Part shown: positions 16,389 to 27,228 of the stretch, piece after piece
How positions within the stretch are numbered: position 1 is the stretch's first letter
Layout of the letters: every line of letters starts with the position of its first letter
From: Rhodospirillales bacterium
Lineage (GTDB): Bacteria; Pseudomonadota; Alphaproteobacteria; ATCC43930; CGMCC-115725
Assembly: GCA_027315365.1 (NCBI GenBank)
Contig: DAHUYF010000041.1
Coordinates: 23,727-87,726, forward strand
Direction of reading: 5' to 3'
Length of the DNA: 64,000 nt
Made by a program: the position numbers and the translations under genes
Notes under the pieces: model-generated
Database searches by the model: none
Told to the model about the DNA's origin: nothing
Seen by the model: only the letters and a program-made list of their open reading frames with translations

Positions 16389-17812
16389 TTGAACTTGTCC
16401 CAGGGACCGCCGCCCCAGGGGCCGGCGACGGTCGGCTTTGCCGCGCTCGCCCGCGACGGCGCGGAATCGATGCCGGGGCGGAGCAGCTCCGGCGGCTCGT
16501 CCGCCGCTTCCACCGGCCCCCGCAGCACCAGCCGCATGGCGTAGTAGAAGAACGCGGCGAGCAGCACGAGATAGATCGCGACGAAGAGCGCGAGCGAGCC
16601 CGACACCGCCGCCGCGGTCACCGGCGCCGCGGCATCCGCCGTCCTCAGATAGCCGTAGACGACATAGGGCTGGCGTCCGGTCTCGGTCACCGTCCAGCCC
16701 GCCAGGATGGCGATGAAGGAGAGCGGGCTCGAGCAGGCGGCGACGATCGCGAACCAGCGCGTGTCGTAGAGCCGCCCGCGCCAGCGCAGATAAAGCCCGA
16801 TCAGCGCTTCCGCCAGCAGCACCAGCCCGATCCCGACCATGATGCGAAAGGCGAAGAAGGGCAGCGGCACATAGGGCCGGTCGGCGGCCGACACCGATTT
16901 CAGGCCCCTGACCTCGCCGTTCCAGGAGTGGGTGAGGAGGAGGCTACCGAGATCGGGGATGTCGACGGCATAGTCGTTGCGCTCCTTGGCGATGTCGGGC
17001 CAGGCGAACAGCGTCAGCGGCACCTGCCGCGCGGTGTCCCAGCGCGCCTCGATCGCGGCGAGCTTGATCGGCTGGTATTCGAGCGTGTTGAGGCCGTGCT
17101 GGTCGCCGAGGAAGATCTGCAGCGGCGTCAGCACCAGCGCGAGCCACATCCCCAGCGAAAATCCCGCGCGCGCGAAGTCGAGATGCCGGCGCTGCCAGAG
17201 ATAGAAGCCGCAGACGCCGATGACGACGAAGCTGCCGGTGATGTAGGCCGCGGTCACCATGTGCAGGAAGCGGTAGGGCAGCGACGGCGTGAACACCGCC
17301 TGCCACCAGGACGTGACCTGGAACTTGCCGTCGGCGCCGATGGCGAAGCCGGCGGGCGTCTGCATCCAGCTGTTGGCGGCGAGGATCCAGAAGGCGCTGA
17401 ACATCGCGCCCAGCGCCACCATGCAGCAGGCGAAGAAATGGAATTTGGCGCCGACCCGGTTCATCCCGAACAGCATGACGCCGATGAACCCCGCCTCGAG
17501 AAAGAACGCCGTCAGCACCTCATAGGTGAAGAACGGGCCGATGACATTGGCGGTCTTCTCGGCAAAGCCGCTCCAGTTGGTGCCGATCTCGTAGGACAGC
17601 ACCAGGCCGGTGACCACCCCCATGGCGAAGCCGAGCGCGAAGAGATGGATCCAGAAGCGCAGCAGCGCGCGATAGGCGGGCTTGCCGGTGGCAAGCCACA
17701 GCGCGTTGACGATGACGATGAAGCCGGAGATGCCGATGGTATAGGCCGGCCACAGGATGTGGTAGCCGATCGTCCAGGCGAATTGCAGGCGCGACAAGAG
17801 CACGGTATCCAT
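16385..17812 (-). CDS. cioA: cytochrome bd-type quinol oxidase subunit I (CIO type)
   Basis: The heme- and quinol-binding subunit (475 residues, about nine membrane helices). The heme b ligand His near the start is in RLQFAWTIGYHILWPA, the GRQP motif is in GWTVTETGRQPYVVYG, and GLVLSYEIGTNWSGF carries a conserved acidic residue. The hydrophilic Q-loop is short, and WTVTETGRQP is the variant typical of cyanide-insensitive oxidases rather than E. coli CydA. Such enzymes support respiration at low oxygen or with inhibitors present. It is first in the cioAB pair and divergent from the dioxygenase gene, with a 118-base shared spacer. Confidence 0.94.
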   Translation of the reverse strand: MDTVLLSRLQFAWTIGYHILWPAYTIGISGFIVIVNALWLATGKPAYRALLRFWIHLFALGFAMGVVTGLVLSYEIGTNWSGFAEKTANVIGPFFTYEVLTAFFLEAGFIGVMLFGMNRVGAKFHFFACCMVALGAMFSAFWILAANSWMQTPAGFAIGADGKFQVTSWWQAVFTPSLPYRFLHMVTAAYITGSFVVIGVCGFYLWQRRHLDFARAGFSLGMWLALVLTPLQIFLGDQHGLNTLEYQPIKLAAIEARWDTARQVPLTLFAWPDIAKERNDYAVDIPDLGSLLLTHSWNGEVRGLKSVSAADRPYVPLPFFAFRIMVGIGLVLLAEALIGLYLRWRGRLYDTRWFAIVAACSSPLSFIAILAGWTVTETGRQPYVVYGYLRTADAAAPVTAAAVSGSLALFVAIYLVLLAAFFYYAMRLVLRGPVEAADEPPELLRPGIDSAPSRASAAKPTVAGPWGGGPWDKFK

Positions 17813-17930
17813 GCGGGAGGCACTCCCCGGCTCGTTCGCACGTCAGCAAATACCCGGACTGTTTATCACGCCCCGCGCGTTTTGTCGCGGCCGCCCATGC
17901 TATGCTGCGGCCCGGGGAAGGAGACCGGCC

Positions 17931-18803
17931 ATGCAGGTGATCCCGCTCGCCGACGGCTTCGGCGCCGAGCTGGCGGGCGTCGGCCTCGTCGACGTGGCAT
18001 CGAGCGATGCCGCCTATCGCGCCGTCCGCGCCGCCTTCGAGGCGCATTCGCTGCTGGTGTTCCGCGGCCAGAGCGTCGGCGACGATCTCCAGGCGGCGTT
18101 CTCCCGCGCCTTCGGTCCGCTCGAGCTGGTCAAGGTCGGATCGGTCGGCCACGGCACCTTCTACAGCCGGCTCAGCAACCTCGCCTCCGACGGCACGGTG
18201 GTGGCGGAGAACGACCGCCAGATCTGGCGCGCGCGGGCGAACCAGCTCTGGCATACCGACAGCTCCTTCAAGCCGACGCCGGCGCTCGCCTCGGTGCTGT
18301 CGGCGCGCACTCTCCCGACCGCCGGCGGCGAGACCGAGTTCGCCTCCACCCGGCTGGCCTGGGAGCGGCTGCCGGCCGCGCAGCAGGCGCTGCTCCAGCG
18401 CGCGATCGTCACCCACTCCTACGCCCATTCGCGCGACCAGATCCATCCGGAGCTGATGACCGCGCAAGAGCGCGCGGCGCTGCCGCCGGTGCGCTGGCGC
18501 CTGACCTGGCGCAATCCGGTCAACGGCCGGCGCGCGCTCTATGTCGCCTCGCACGCCTATGCGGTGGACGGGATGGGCGACAACGAGGCCAAGGCGCTGC
18601 TCGCCGGGCTCATCGCCGAGGCGACGCGGCCCGGGCGGACCTATCTCCACCGCTGGCGCCCGGGCGACGTGGCGATGTGGGATAACCGCGCCACCATGCA
18701 TCGCGGCCGACCCTGGCCGCTTCAGGAGCCGCGCGCGATGGTGCGCACCACCATCGAGGCGCGCGACGCGGACGGGCTCGAGGAGATGCGGCCGGCGGGG
18801 TGA
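17931..18803 (+). CDS. TauD/TfdA-family Fe(II)/2-oxoglutarate dioxygenase
   Basis: A 290-residue non-heme iron oxygenase. The iron facial triad begins with HTD in NQLWHTDSSFKPTPALASVL (about residues 107-110), with the distal His in RATMHRGRPWP; the 2-oxoglutarate-binding Arg follows in RAMVRTTIEAR. Family members hydroxylate taurine, 2,4-D, alkylsulfates and other carboxylic or sulfonated substrates; the substrate here is not predictable. The ATG after GGAAGGAGA was preferred over an earlier in-frame start inside the cioA leader. No transport genes adjoin it. Confidence 0.9.
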   Translation: MQVIPLADGFGAELAGVGLVDVASSDAAYRAVRAAFEAHSLLVFRGQSVGDDLQAAFSRAFGPLELVKVGSVGHGTFYSRLSNLASDGTVVAENDRQIWRARANQLWHTDSSFKPTPALASVLSARTLPTAGGETEFASTRLAWERLPAAQQALLQRAIVTHSYAHSRDQIHPELMTAQERAALPPVRWRLTWRNPVNGRRALYVASHAYAVDGMGDNEAKALLAGLIAEATRPGRTYLHRWRPGDVAMWDNRATMHRGRPWPLQEPRAMVRTTIEARDADGLEEMRPAG

Positions 18804-18819
18804 GGGGCGTCTTGGTGCG

Positions 18820-20760
<1,941 letters not shown>

Positions 20761-21075
20761 GACGATTTCGCTCCCGGTCTGGCGGCGGTTCGCCCGCCCG
20801 ATTTATCGCGATCGCCAACTCTAGGGCGGCGGGGCCGGCGGAGACAAGGCGCGGGCCGGCGGCCGGTCGCCGCGCCCCCGGCTGCGGGTACCGCGTTCGT
20901 TCCCGGCATGCCTAGGCATGAAGGTGTGGACCATTTCCGCAACCCTGGCGTCCGGCGTCGGGAACCGCCGTGTTGCCCAGGTTTTGGCTAAAAAACAAGG
21001 GACCCGGCCGCTTGGGGGGCGGGGCCGGGTCCCTATCCACGCCGCGGGGGAGCGGCGTCGATGTTCGGTCGACGG
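20761..21075. other. 315-base intergenic region upstream of acs
   Basis: It holds the acs promoter region next to acs and the terminator of the LuxR-type gene at the other side. Between them I see no supported coding sequence, RNA gene or riboswitch; the short frames that cross the terminator hairpin look like chance. Confidence 0.5.
20988..21033 (-). terminator. rho-independent terminator of the LuxR-type gene
   Basis: Stem GGGACCCGGCC (20999-21009) pairs perfectly with 21023-21033 around a 13-base loop, and on the minus strand it is followed by TTGTTTTTTAG. It lies 43 bases past the stop of the LuxR-type regulator. It is one of only two textbook intrinsic terminators seen in the window. 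Confidence 0.85.
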
Positions 21076-21876
21076 CTATTTTGCCATCATGCCGTTGCTG
21101 ACATGACTGTTGCCGACATGGCCGCCGCCGTTGAAGGCCGGCGGCGGGAAGGGGCCATGGCCGGTGGCGAGCAGCGCCGCCTGGGTGCGGTTTGAGACAT
21201 GCAGCCGCTTGATGATCTGTTTCACATGCGCCTTGACCGTGCTCTCGGACATGGAGAGCGCGTCGGCGATGAGCTTGTTCGACTTGCCATGCGAGATCAG
21301 CGCCAGCACGTCGCGCTGGCGGCGCGTCAGCTCCGACCACGGCTCGGTCGGGCGCTCCTCGCCATCCCAGCCGGCATGGCGATGCGGTGCCGTGTCGAGC
21401 AGCGAGGAGGGGACGTAGATGCCGCCCGCCAGGACCAGGTCGAGCGCGCCGATCAGCACCTTGAGGCTGAGGCTCGTCGGCAGGAAGCCGCGCGCGCCAG
21501 CGGCGAGGATCTGCCGCGCGCGATGCGGGTTGCCGTTCTCGGCCACCACCACCACCGGCACCGCCGGCAATGCCTCGCGCAGGTTTTCAAGCTGGACGAG
21601 GTCGACATGCTCGGCGGTCGCCGCGCCGATGACGATGAGATCGATGCCGTCGCCCGCACCGATATCGCGCACCATCTCGCCGGCGGTGCCAAATTCGCTC
21701 ACCCGCCAATGCGGATTGTGCTGCATCAGCGCAACGCGCAGGCACTCGCGGCGCAGCCGGCTCTGATCGATGACCGCCAGCGCGCGGGCGGCGGTCGTGA
21801 CGATGCCGCCGCTGTTCGAAGATCCCGGGAAATTCAACTCGCCGCTCTTGTCGAGACGCCCCACCTGATCCTCCAT
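21076..21876 (-). CDS. LuxR/FixJ-type regulator with degenerate receiver
   Basis: A 266-residue response-regulator-like protein. The C-terminus has a LuxR HTH: ELTRRQRDVLALISHGKSN then KLIADALSMSESTVKAHVKQ and IIKRLHVSNRTQAALLA. The N-terminal domain folds like a receiver (LAVIDQSRLRRECLRVALM and the loop ARGFLPTSLSLKVLIGAL), but the strand that should end in the phosphorylated Asp reads IDLIVIGAATAE, so that Asp is absent. Control may be by dimerisation or ligand instead of phosphorylation. The ATG after GAGGAAG was preferred over a GTG 24 bases upstream. Its last 30 residues are Gly/Asn-rich. No kinase gene adjoins it. Confidence 0.88.
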   Translation of the reverse strand: MEDQVGRLDKSGELNFPGSSNSGGIVTTAARALAVIDQSRLRRECLRVALMQHNPHWRVSEFGTAGEMVRDIGAGDGIDLIVIGAATAEHVDLVQLENLREALPAVPVVVVAENGNPHRARQILAAGARGFLPTSLSLKVLIGALDLVLAGGIYVPSSLLDTAPHRHAGWDGEERPTEPWSELTRRQRDVLALISHGKSNKLIADALSMSESTVKAHVKQIIKRLHVSNRTQAALLATGHGPFPPPAFNGGGHVGNSHVSNGMMAK

Positions 21877-22077
21877 GGCTTCCTCACGTTCTCTGTCCAC
21901 CGCGGGTAGCGCGCAACCCCGTCTCTCATCGCCCCGGAGTTACCTGACTTTTCCGACGACAGCATCGACAGTTGAGTGATCCCGATGAAGTAATGAATTG
22001 TGAGGTTTTGTAACAATCTGTATCCGATAGGGTTAGGCGGGTGTTAATCAGCCCTTCACCAAAGGCTGACATGCTCG

Positions 22078-22263
22078 ATGCCGCCCATGGGCCCGCCCTC
22101 CGCACCGGTTCCGCTCACCGCCGCCAACCTCGCCGTGCTGCAGCCGCGCCAAGCGTCGCAGCCGCCCCGCGCCGGCGAGATCAAGGCCGCCTCGGACCAG
22201 TCCCCTCCCGCGCCGCCGCCCGGCGGAAGCGGCCGCGGCCGGCTGGTGGATATCCTTGTCTGA
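22078..22263 (+). CDS. small proline/alanine-rich hypothetical protein
   Basis: A possible 61-residue protein, Pro/Ala-rich, ending in SGRGRLVDILV. Short alphaproteobacterial proteins with a similar G-R-x-L-V-D-I-x-V tail are known, which is the only reason to list it. The ribosome site is weak. No domain or membrane segment is visible, and it may be an accidental frame. Confidence 0.4.
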   Translation: MPPMGPPSAPVPLTAANLAVLQPRQASQPPRAGEIKAASDQSPPAPPPGGSGRGRLVDILV

Positions 22264-22275
22264 GAAGAGGTTTTC

Positions 22276-22341
22276 GGTCGCCAGTTCTTAGTTGTCAGTT
22301 GCTCGCCGGCGCTGAAAACTGATGACCGGGAACTGACAACT
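22276..22341. repeat. compound inverted repeat built of CAGTT units, before an SDR gene
   Basis: The left arm (22276-22300) contains GGTCGCCAGTT and AGTTGTCAGTT; the right arm (22317-22341) contains their inverted counterparts AACTGATGACC and AACTGACAACT. The spacer is 16 bases. It ends immediately before the GGGAGGA ribosome site of the SDR gene, so it would fold in that mRNA leader. The units are related to those at 6130-6207 and 23126-23180. Confidence 0.65.
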
Positions 22342-22355
22342 CCGGGAGGAATCCG

Positions 22356-23117
22356 ATGCGCCTCGAAGGCAAAGTGGCGATCGTCACCGGTGCGGGTTCG
22401 GGTTTCGGCGAGGGCATTGCTCGGCGCTTCGCCGAAGAAGGCGCCAAGCTGGTGGTGAACGACATCGACGATCCCCGCGGCGAGCGCGTCGCGGCCGAGA
22501 TCGACCGGGCGCATGGCCAAGGCAGTGCGCTCTACCTGCGCGCGGATGTCTCTCGCGATGCCGCCATGGCCGCGTTGGTCAAGGGCGCGCTCGCGCGCTT
22601 CGGCCGCATCGACGTCATGGTCAACAACGCGGGCACCACCCACCAGAATCGGCCGATGCTCGACGTCGACGAGGCGGAGTTCGACCGCGTCTTCGCCGTC
22701 AACGTCAAATCGATCTATCTCGCGGCGCGGCATGTGGTGCCGGTGATGCGCCGTCAGGGGGGCGGGGCCATCCTCAACACCGCGTCCACCGCGGCGCTGC
22801 GCCCGCGCGCCGGTCTCGTCTGGTATTCCGGCTCGAAAGGCGCGGTGGTGACCTTGTCGAAGGCGATGGCGCAGGAGCTCGCCGCCGACCGGATCCGCGT
22901 CAACGCGCTTTGTCCGGTGGCCGGCGATACGCCGCTGCTGCCGAGCTTCATGGGCGACGACACGCCGGCGCTGCGCGCCAGGTTCCTCGCCTCGATCCCG
23001 ATCGGCCGCTTCTGCAGCCCCCGGGACGTCGCCGACGCTGCCCTCTACCTCGCCTCGGACGAGGGCGCCTTCATCACCGGCGTGGCGTTCGAGATCGACG
23101 GGGGACGCTGCATCTGA
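22356..23117 (+). CDS. SDR-family oxidoreductase
   Basis: A classical short-chain dehydrogenase/reductase of 253 residues. The coenzyme loop is TGAGSGFGEGIAR, followed by VVNDIDDP whose Asp after strand 2 suggests NAD preference. NNAG is present in VMVNNAGTTH, the catalytic Ser in LNTASTAAL, and Tyr-x3-Lys in WYSGSKGA. The end, FITGVAFEIDGGRCI, is typical. Glucose/ribitol dehydrogenase-like or 3-oxoacyl reductase-like substrates are possible and cannot be separated. It sits between two related inverted repeats and appears to be transcribed alone. Confidence 0.9.
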   Translation: MRLEGKVAIVTGAGSGFGEGIARRFAEEGAKLVVNDIDDPRGERVAAEIDRAHGQGSALYLRADVSRDAAMAALVKGALARFGRIDVMVNNAGTTHQNRPMLDVDEAEFDRVFAVNVKSIYLAARHVVPVMRRQGGGAILNTASTAALRPRAGLVWYSGSKGAVVTLSKAMAQELAADRIRVNALCPVAGDTPLLPSFMGDDTPALRARFLASIPIGRFCSPRDVADAALYLASDEGAFITGVAFEIDGGRCI

Positions 23118-23125
23118 GAGCCTTC

Positions 23126-23180
23126 GGTTGCCGGTCGCGTTCTTGGCCGACCCGATGGCTGAGAACGGACGACCGACAAC
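23126..23180. repeat. imperfect inverted repeat after the SDR gene
   Basis: GTTGCCGGTCGC-GTTCT on the left pairs with GAGAACGGACGACCGACAAC on the right, with a few mismatches. It lies in the 67-base gap between the SDR gene and the convergent purH stop. It may work as a terminator and looks related to the repeat on the other side of the SDR gene. Confidence 0.5.
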
Positions 23181-23184
23181 TTGC

Positions 23185-24771
23185 CTAATGCCGGAAATGC
23201 CGCATGCCGGTGAAGACCATGGCGATGCCGGCCTTGTCGGCGGCGGCGATCACCTCCTGGTCGCGCACGGAGCCGCCGGGCTGGATGACGGCGGTGGCGC
23301 CGGCGGCGATCGCGGCTTCGAGACCGTCGGCAAACGGAAAGAACGCGTCGGAGGCCACCACCGAACCTTTCGCCGGGCTCTCGGCGAGGCCTGCCGCCTT
23401 GCCCGCCTCCTCCGCCTTCCAGGCGGCGATGCGCGCGCTGTCGACGCGGCTCATCTGGCCGGCGCCGACGCCGACCGTGGCGAGCGATTTGGCATAGACG
23501 ATGGCGTTCGACTTCACGTGCTTCGCCACGCGGAAGGCGAAGAGCAGGTCGGCGAGCTCGGCGGCGCCGGGCGCGCGCCGCGTCACCGTCTTGAGCCCGG
23601 CCGCGCCGACGCGGCCGTTGTCGCGCGTCTGCAGCAGATATCCTCCGGCCAGCGAGCGCAGCGTCATGCCGGGCGCGGCGGGATCGGGCATGCCGCCGGT
23701 GATCAGCAGCCGCAGCGCCGTCCGGCGCGCCAGCGCCGCCTGCGCCGCGGGCTCGATCGCCGGTGCGATCACCACCTCGGCAAAAAGCTTGGCGATCGCC
23801 TCGGCGGTGGTGGCGTCGAGCGCGCGGTTGACGGCGATGATGCCGCCATAGGCGCTCACGGGATCGCAGGCGAGCGCCTTGGCATAGGCCTCGCGCAGGC
23901 TGTCGCCGAGCGCCACGCCGCAGGGGTTGGCATGCTTGATGATGGCGACTGCCGGCTGATCGAATTCGGCGACGCATTCGAAAGCGGCGTCGGTGTCGTT
24001 GAGATTGTTGAAGGAGAGCTCCTTGCCCTGGCGCTGCTCGGCCGAAGCCACGCCGGGCCGGCGCTCGCCGCCGAGATAGAACGCCGCCTGCTGATGCGGG
24101 TTTTCGCCGTAGCGCAGCCGCTCCTTGAGCGTCGCCGCCACGGTCAGCGTCGCCGGGAAGGTCTCGCCGCGCTCGGACGCGAACCAGGCGGCGATCGCGG
24201 CGTCATAGGCGGCGGTGTGGGCATAGGCGAGGCCGGCGAGCCGCCGGCGCAGCGCCAGCGTCGTGGCGCCGCCATGGCGCGCCAGCGCCTCCACGAATTC
24301 GCCGTAATCGGCGGGATCGGTGACCACCGCCACATCCTCGTGGTTCTTCGCCGCGGCACGGATCAGCGCGGGGCCGCCGATATCGATATTCTCGATGCAA
24401 TCCTCCGCGGCGGCGCCGCGCGCCGCGGTGGCGGCGAAGGGATAGAGATTCACCACCAGCAGATCGATCGGCTTGATGCCGTGCTGCGCCAGCGCCGCGC
24501 GATGCGCCGCCTCGCCTCGCCGCGCCAACAGCCCGCCATGGATCGCCGGATGCAGCGTCTTGACGCGGCCGTCGAGCATCTCGGGAAAGCCGGTGACGGC
24601 GGCGACATCGGTGACCGCGAGCCCGGCCTCGGCGAGCGTCTTTGCCGTGCCGCCGGTGGAGATCAGCTCGACGCCGCGCGCGGCCAGCGCGCGCGCCAGC
24701 TCGGCCAGACCGGTCTTGTCGGAAACCGACAGAAGCGCCCGGTTGATCGGGCGAAGCTCAGCATCGGACAT
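23185..24771 (-). CDS. purH: bifunctional AICAR transformylase / IMP cyclohydrolase
   Basis: Catalyses the last two steps of de novo purine synthesis: formylation of AICAR with 10-formyl-THF and ring closure to IMP. The 528-residue length is standard. The N-terminal MGS-like cyclohydrolase domain has [27 protein letters not shown] and [20 protein letters not shown]. The transformylase domain contains the catalytic Lys-His in [18 protein letters not shown] near residue 277, and the end has the [10 protein letters not shown] motif. It is last in the rsmB-rpe-heparinase series, 54 bases after the heparinase-like gene, an order common in alphaproteobacteria. Confidence 0.97.
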   Translation of the reverse strand: MSDAELRPINRALLSVSDKTGLAELARALAARGVELISTGGTAKTLAEAGLAVTDVAAVTGFPEMLDGRVKTLHPAIHGGLLARRGEAAHRAALAQHGIKPIDLLVVNLYPFAATAARGAAAEDCIENIDIGGPALIRAAAKNHEDVAVVTDPADYGEFVEALARHGGATTLALRRRLAGLAYAHTAAYDAAIAAWFASERGETFPATLTVAATLKERLRYGENPHQQAAFYLGGERRPGVASAEQRQGKELSFNNLNDTDAAFECVAEFDQPAVAIIKHANPCGVALGDSLREAYAKALACDPVSAYGGIIAVNRALDATTAEAIAKLFAEVVIAPAIEPAAQAALARRTALRLLITGGMPDPAAPGMTLRSLAGGYLLQTRDNGRVGAAGLKTVTRRAPGAAELADLLFAFRVAKHVKSNAIVYAKSLATVGVGAGQMSRVDSARIAAWKAEEAGKAAGLAESPAKGSVVASDAFFPFADGLEAAIAAGATAVIQPGGSVRDQEVIAAADKAGIAMVFTGMRHFRH

Positions 24772-24825
24772 CGGCGGCCTCGGTCGGGGAATGGGCGAGG
24801 ACGATAGGCCGCGCGACCGGGACGA

Positions 24826-26436
24826 TCAAGCGCCCTCGCCGGTCTTCCTGCCCTCGCGGCGCAGCCCCCATCTGACCGTCGCGCCGGCGCTGCCGACATG
24901 TCCGACCAGCACCGCCTGCTGCGATTTCCGCGGTTCGCCGCCGCCGAGATAGATGCTCTCGGCGAGGTTCATCACCGCGCCTTGGGCGCGCAGCCGCCAG
25001 CCGACGCCGCTCTCCAGCCGCAGCAACATGGTGCCGCCGTCCTGACTGAGCGAGGCCTGGACATCGGGGTGCAGGTGGAAGCGGATGACGAAGCTTTGCC
25101 CGGACGGGCCGCTGAGGCGATCCTCGCCGCGCAGATCCTCGCCGTCGGCGGCGAGGAAGAGTTGGCGGTGATGGGTGAGGCCGAAGACCGGCTCGTAGCC
25201 GTCATGGCTGGCCGATATCCATTGCGCGCCGGCATCCTCGGTGCGCTCGCAGCGCACGCGGCGCGGCTTGCGGCCGAGCCCGTCGTCCTCGCGGATCTCG
25301 GCGGAATTGGTGTCGGCCACCACCAGCGTCGAATGCGCCGCGCTGGCGCGCGCCACCGCCCGCCAGAGCGCGCTCGGCCCGTGATAGGCGCCGCAATTCA
25401 CGATCAGCCGCTCGCGTCCGTGACTCATCTCGAAGGACAGCGTGCCGGCATGGGCGTCGCCGTCGAGTCCCGGCGGCGGCGGTGCGCCGGTATCGGTCAG
25501 TACCAGGCTGCGTCCCGCCTGGAGGCGCTGGAAGCCGGTATGCGGGGCCGAATGCGGTGCGCGGCCCTTGGCCTCGGCGCGTGCCAGCACGCGCTCGACG
25601 ACCTCCGCGTTCTCCTCCCCAGCGCCGTTGAAGAGCGCCAACGCGCCGTCGCCGTGGCGGAAGAAACGCAGCATGGGCGCGGCGCGGTCGATGGCGGTAA
25701 GCACCGCCGCCGGCACTTCGGCGTGCACCGCGGCGACCGCCGCCCGCGCCGTGACCAGGGCTTCGAGTGCGCGACGCTGCGCCCGCGGGCTGCGCTCGAC
25801 ATGGCCGCCATCGGGCAGCAGCTGCGCCTCGGCCTCGCGGCCGAGCAGCCTCAGGCCGCGCTCAAGCTTGCCGGGGTTGCCCAGCGCGGCGGCGGATGCC
25901 ACGAGGCCGGCGAGCGCCACCAGCCGCGCCACCCCCGGCGCCTCGCGACCGCCGACCCGCGACAGGTGCCGCATCTGGCGCGCCAGGCTGGCGCAGAGCC
26001 GCGCCGCCAGGTCGCGGTCCTCGGCGCGGCCGGCGAGGCTCGGCCAGTAGGTGATCCAGGCGATCAGCCGGCGGCCCACGACATCGGCGCGCCAGGCGAC
26101 GTCGTCCCAGCCGTCGCAGCGCTCGAGCCAGTCGGCGGTCCAGCGCTGCGCCGCAGCCCAGGCGGCAGCATCGCCCAGCGCCGCGAGATCGGCGAGCCAG
26201 GCGAAGCCGTGCAGCTCGGCGAGGAATGCCGCCGGCAGCGCCGCCGTCCAGGGCGGCATCTCCGCGGCAACGCTCTCGCCGGCGAAGCGAAAGCCGCCGG
26301 CGGCGAGTTCGGCGCCGCGCGCGGGATCGCCGGGGCGGCTCGCGTCGAGCGTGATCTGCGGCCGGTCGGGGGCCGGGCCCCAGAGGCTCAGATGGTAAAG
26401 CGCCGAGCCGTAGAGCACGGACCGGGCCAAGGTCAT
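24826..26436 (-). CDS. heparinase II/III family protein
   Basis: A 536-residue protein with an N-terminal alpha-toroid (residues 1-300, including CDGWDDVAWRADVVGRRLIA) and a C-terminal beta-sandwich typical of heparinase II/III-like polysaccharide lyases (FEMSHGRERLIVNCGAYHG; HSTLVVADTNSAEI; VFGLTHHRQLFLAADG). Tyr and His residues in these motifs occupy places used in catalysis by true lyases. There is no signal peptide, so a cytosolic role on a cell-made glycan or a non-enzymatic role is possible. The start ATG shares one base with the rpe stop, pointing to coupled translation. The gene keeps this place in many alphaproteobacteria, yet its substrate is unestablished. Confidence 0.85.
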   Translation of the reverse strand: MTLARSVLYGSALYHLSLWGPAPDRPQITLDASRPGDPARGAELAAGGFRFAGESVAAEMPPWTAALPAAFLAELHGFAWLADLAALGDAAAWAAAQRWTADWLERCDGWDDVAWRADVVGRRLIAWITYWPSLAGRAEDRDLAARLCASLARQMRHLSRVGGREAPGVARLVALAGLVASAAALGNPGKLERGLRLLGREAEAQLLPDGGHVERSPRAQRRALEALVTARAAVAAVHAEVPAAVLTAIDRAAPMLRFFRHGDGALALFNGAGEENAEVVERVLARAEAKGRAPHSAPHTGFQRLQAGRSLVLTDTGAPPPPGLDGDAHAGTLSFEMSHGRERLIVNCGAYHGPSALWRAVARASAAHSTLVVADTNSAEIREDDGLGRKPRRVRCERTEDAGAQWISASHDGYEPVFGLTHHRQLFLAADGEDLRGEDRLSGPSGQSFVIRFHLHPDVQASLSQDGGTMLLRLESGVGWRLRAQGAVMNLAESIYLGGGEPRKSQQAVLVGHVGSAGATVRWGLRREGRKTGEGA

Positions 26437-27101
26437 CAGCTGCTGCCGCGCAGGCGCCGGATATTGGCGGCGTAGGCCGGCGCGCCGCCGGCGAAGCCCG
26501 CAGTGCCGGCGACCAGCACATCGGCGCCGGCGGCGATCGCGGCCGGCGCGGTCTCGGCATTGATGCCGCCATCGACCTCGAGATCGACGGTGCGGCCGGC
26601 GGCGTCCAGGTGCCGGCGCAGCGCCCGCAGCTTGTCGAGCTGCGAGGCGATGAAGCTCTGCCCGCCGAAGCCGGGATTGACGCTCATCACCAGCACGAGG
26701 TCGATATCGCCCAGCACCGGCTCGACCACCGCGAGCGGCGTCGCCGGGTTGAGCGACACCCCGGCCTTCTTGCCCAGCGATTTGACCAGCTGCACGGTGC
26801 GGTGGAGATGCGGCCCGGCCTCGGGATGGACGGTGATGATGTCGGCGCCGGCCTCGACGAAGGCGGCGATGAAGGGATCGACCGGAGAAATCATCAGGTG
26901 GACGTCGAAGGGCAGCGTCGAATAGGGCCGGAGCGCCTTCACCACCGCCGGGCCGATGGTCAGGTTGGGCACGAAATGCCCGTCCATCACGTCGATATGG
27001 ATGTAGTCGGCGCCCGCCGCGGTGATTGCGCGCACCTCGTCGCCGAGCCGCGCGAAATCGGCCGAGAGGATCGACGGTGCGATGCGGACCGCCTGCTGCA
27101 T
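26436..27101 (-). CDS. rpe: ribulose-phosphate 3-epimerase
   Basis: Interconverts ribulose 5-phosphate and xylulose 5-phosphate in the pentose phosphate (or Calvin) pathway. A (beta/alpha)8 barrel of 221 residues. Visible active-site segments are [34 protein letters not shown] with metal ligands His and Asp, [19 protein letters not shown] and EVDGGI with the second catalytic Asp. It follows rsmB after 123 bases containing an inverted repeat and is coupled to the heparinase-like gene. There are no Calvin-cycle genes nearby, so a housekeeping role is likely. Confidence 0.97.
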   Translation of the reverse strand: MQQAVRIAPSILSADFARLGDEVRAITAAGADYIHIDVMDGHFVPNLTIGPAVVKALRPYSTLPFDVHLMISPVDPFIAAFVEAGADIITVHPEAGPHLHRTVQLVKSLGKKAGVSLNPATPLAVVEPVLGDIDLVLVMSVNPGFGGQSFIASQLDKLRALRRHLDAAGRTVDLEVDGGINAETAPAAIAAGADVLVAGTAGFAGGAPAYAANIRRLRGSS

Positions 27102-27177
27102 GCCGGCTTGGTAACAGGGAACGGCAGGCGCCGCAAGCGCGGCGGGCGGCCGCGGCGCCCATTTCGCAAAGAAGCTC

Positions 27178-27228
27178 CTAGTGTTGCGGTTTCAACGCTT
27201 GATCCTCGACCAAGTGTCGGAACACTAG
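27178..27228. repeat. long imperfect hairpin over the rsmB stop codon
   Basis: CTAGTGTTGCGG (27178-27189) pairs with CGGAACACTAG (27218-27228), and an inner pair ACGCTTGATC / GACCAAGTGT closes on a 3-base loop. The right arm contains the stop codon of rsmB. It may be a palindromic interspersed repeat that inserted at the gene end, or an attenuator between rsmB and rpe. No T-run follows. Confidence 0.6.

Noticed and set aside
20918..21106. 62-residue plus-strand frame across the LuxR terminator
   Set aside because: It runs through the terminator hairpin and the end of the LuxR-type gene; no ribosome site or recognisable motif.
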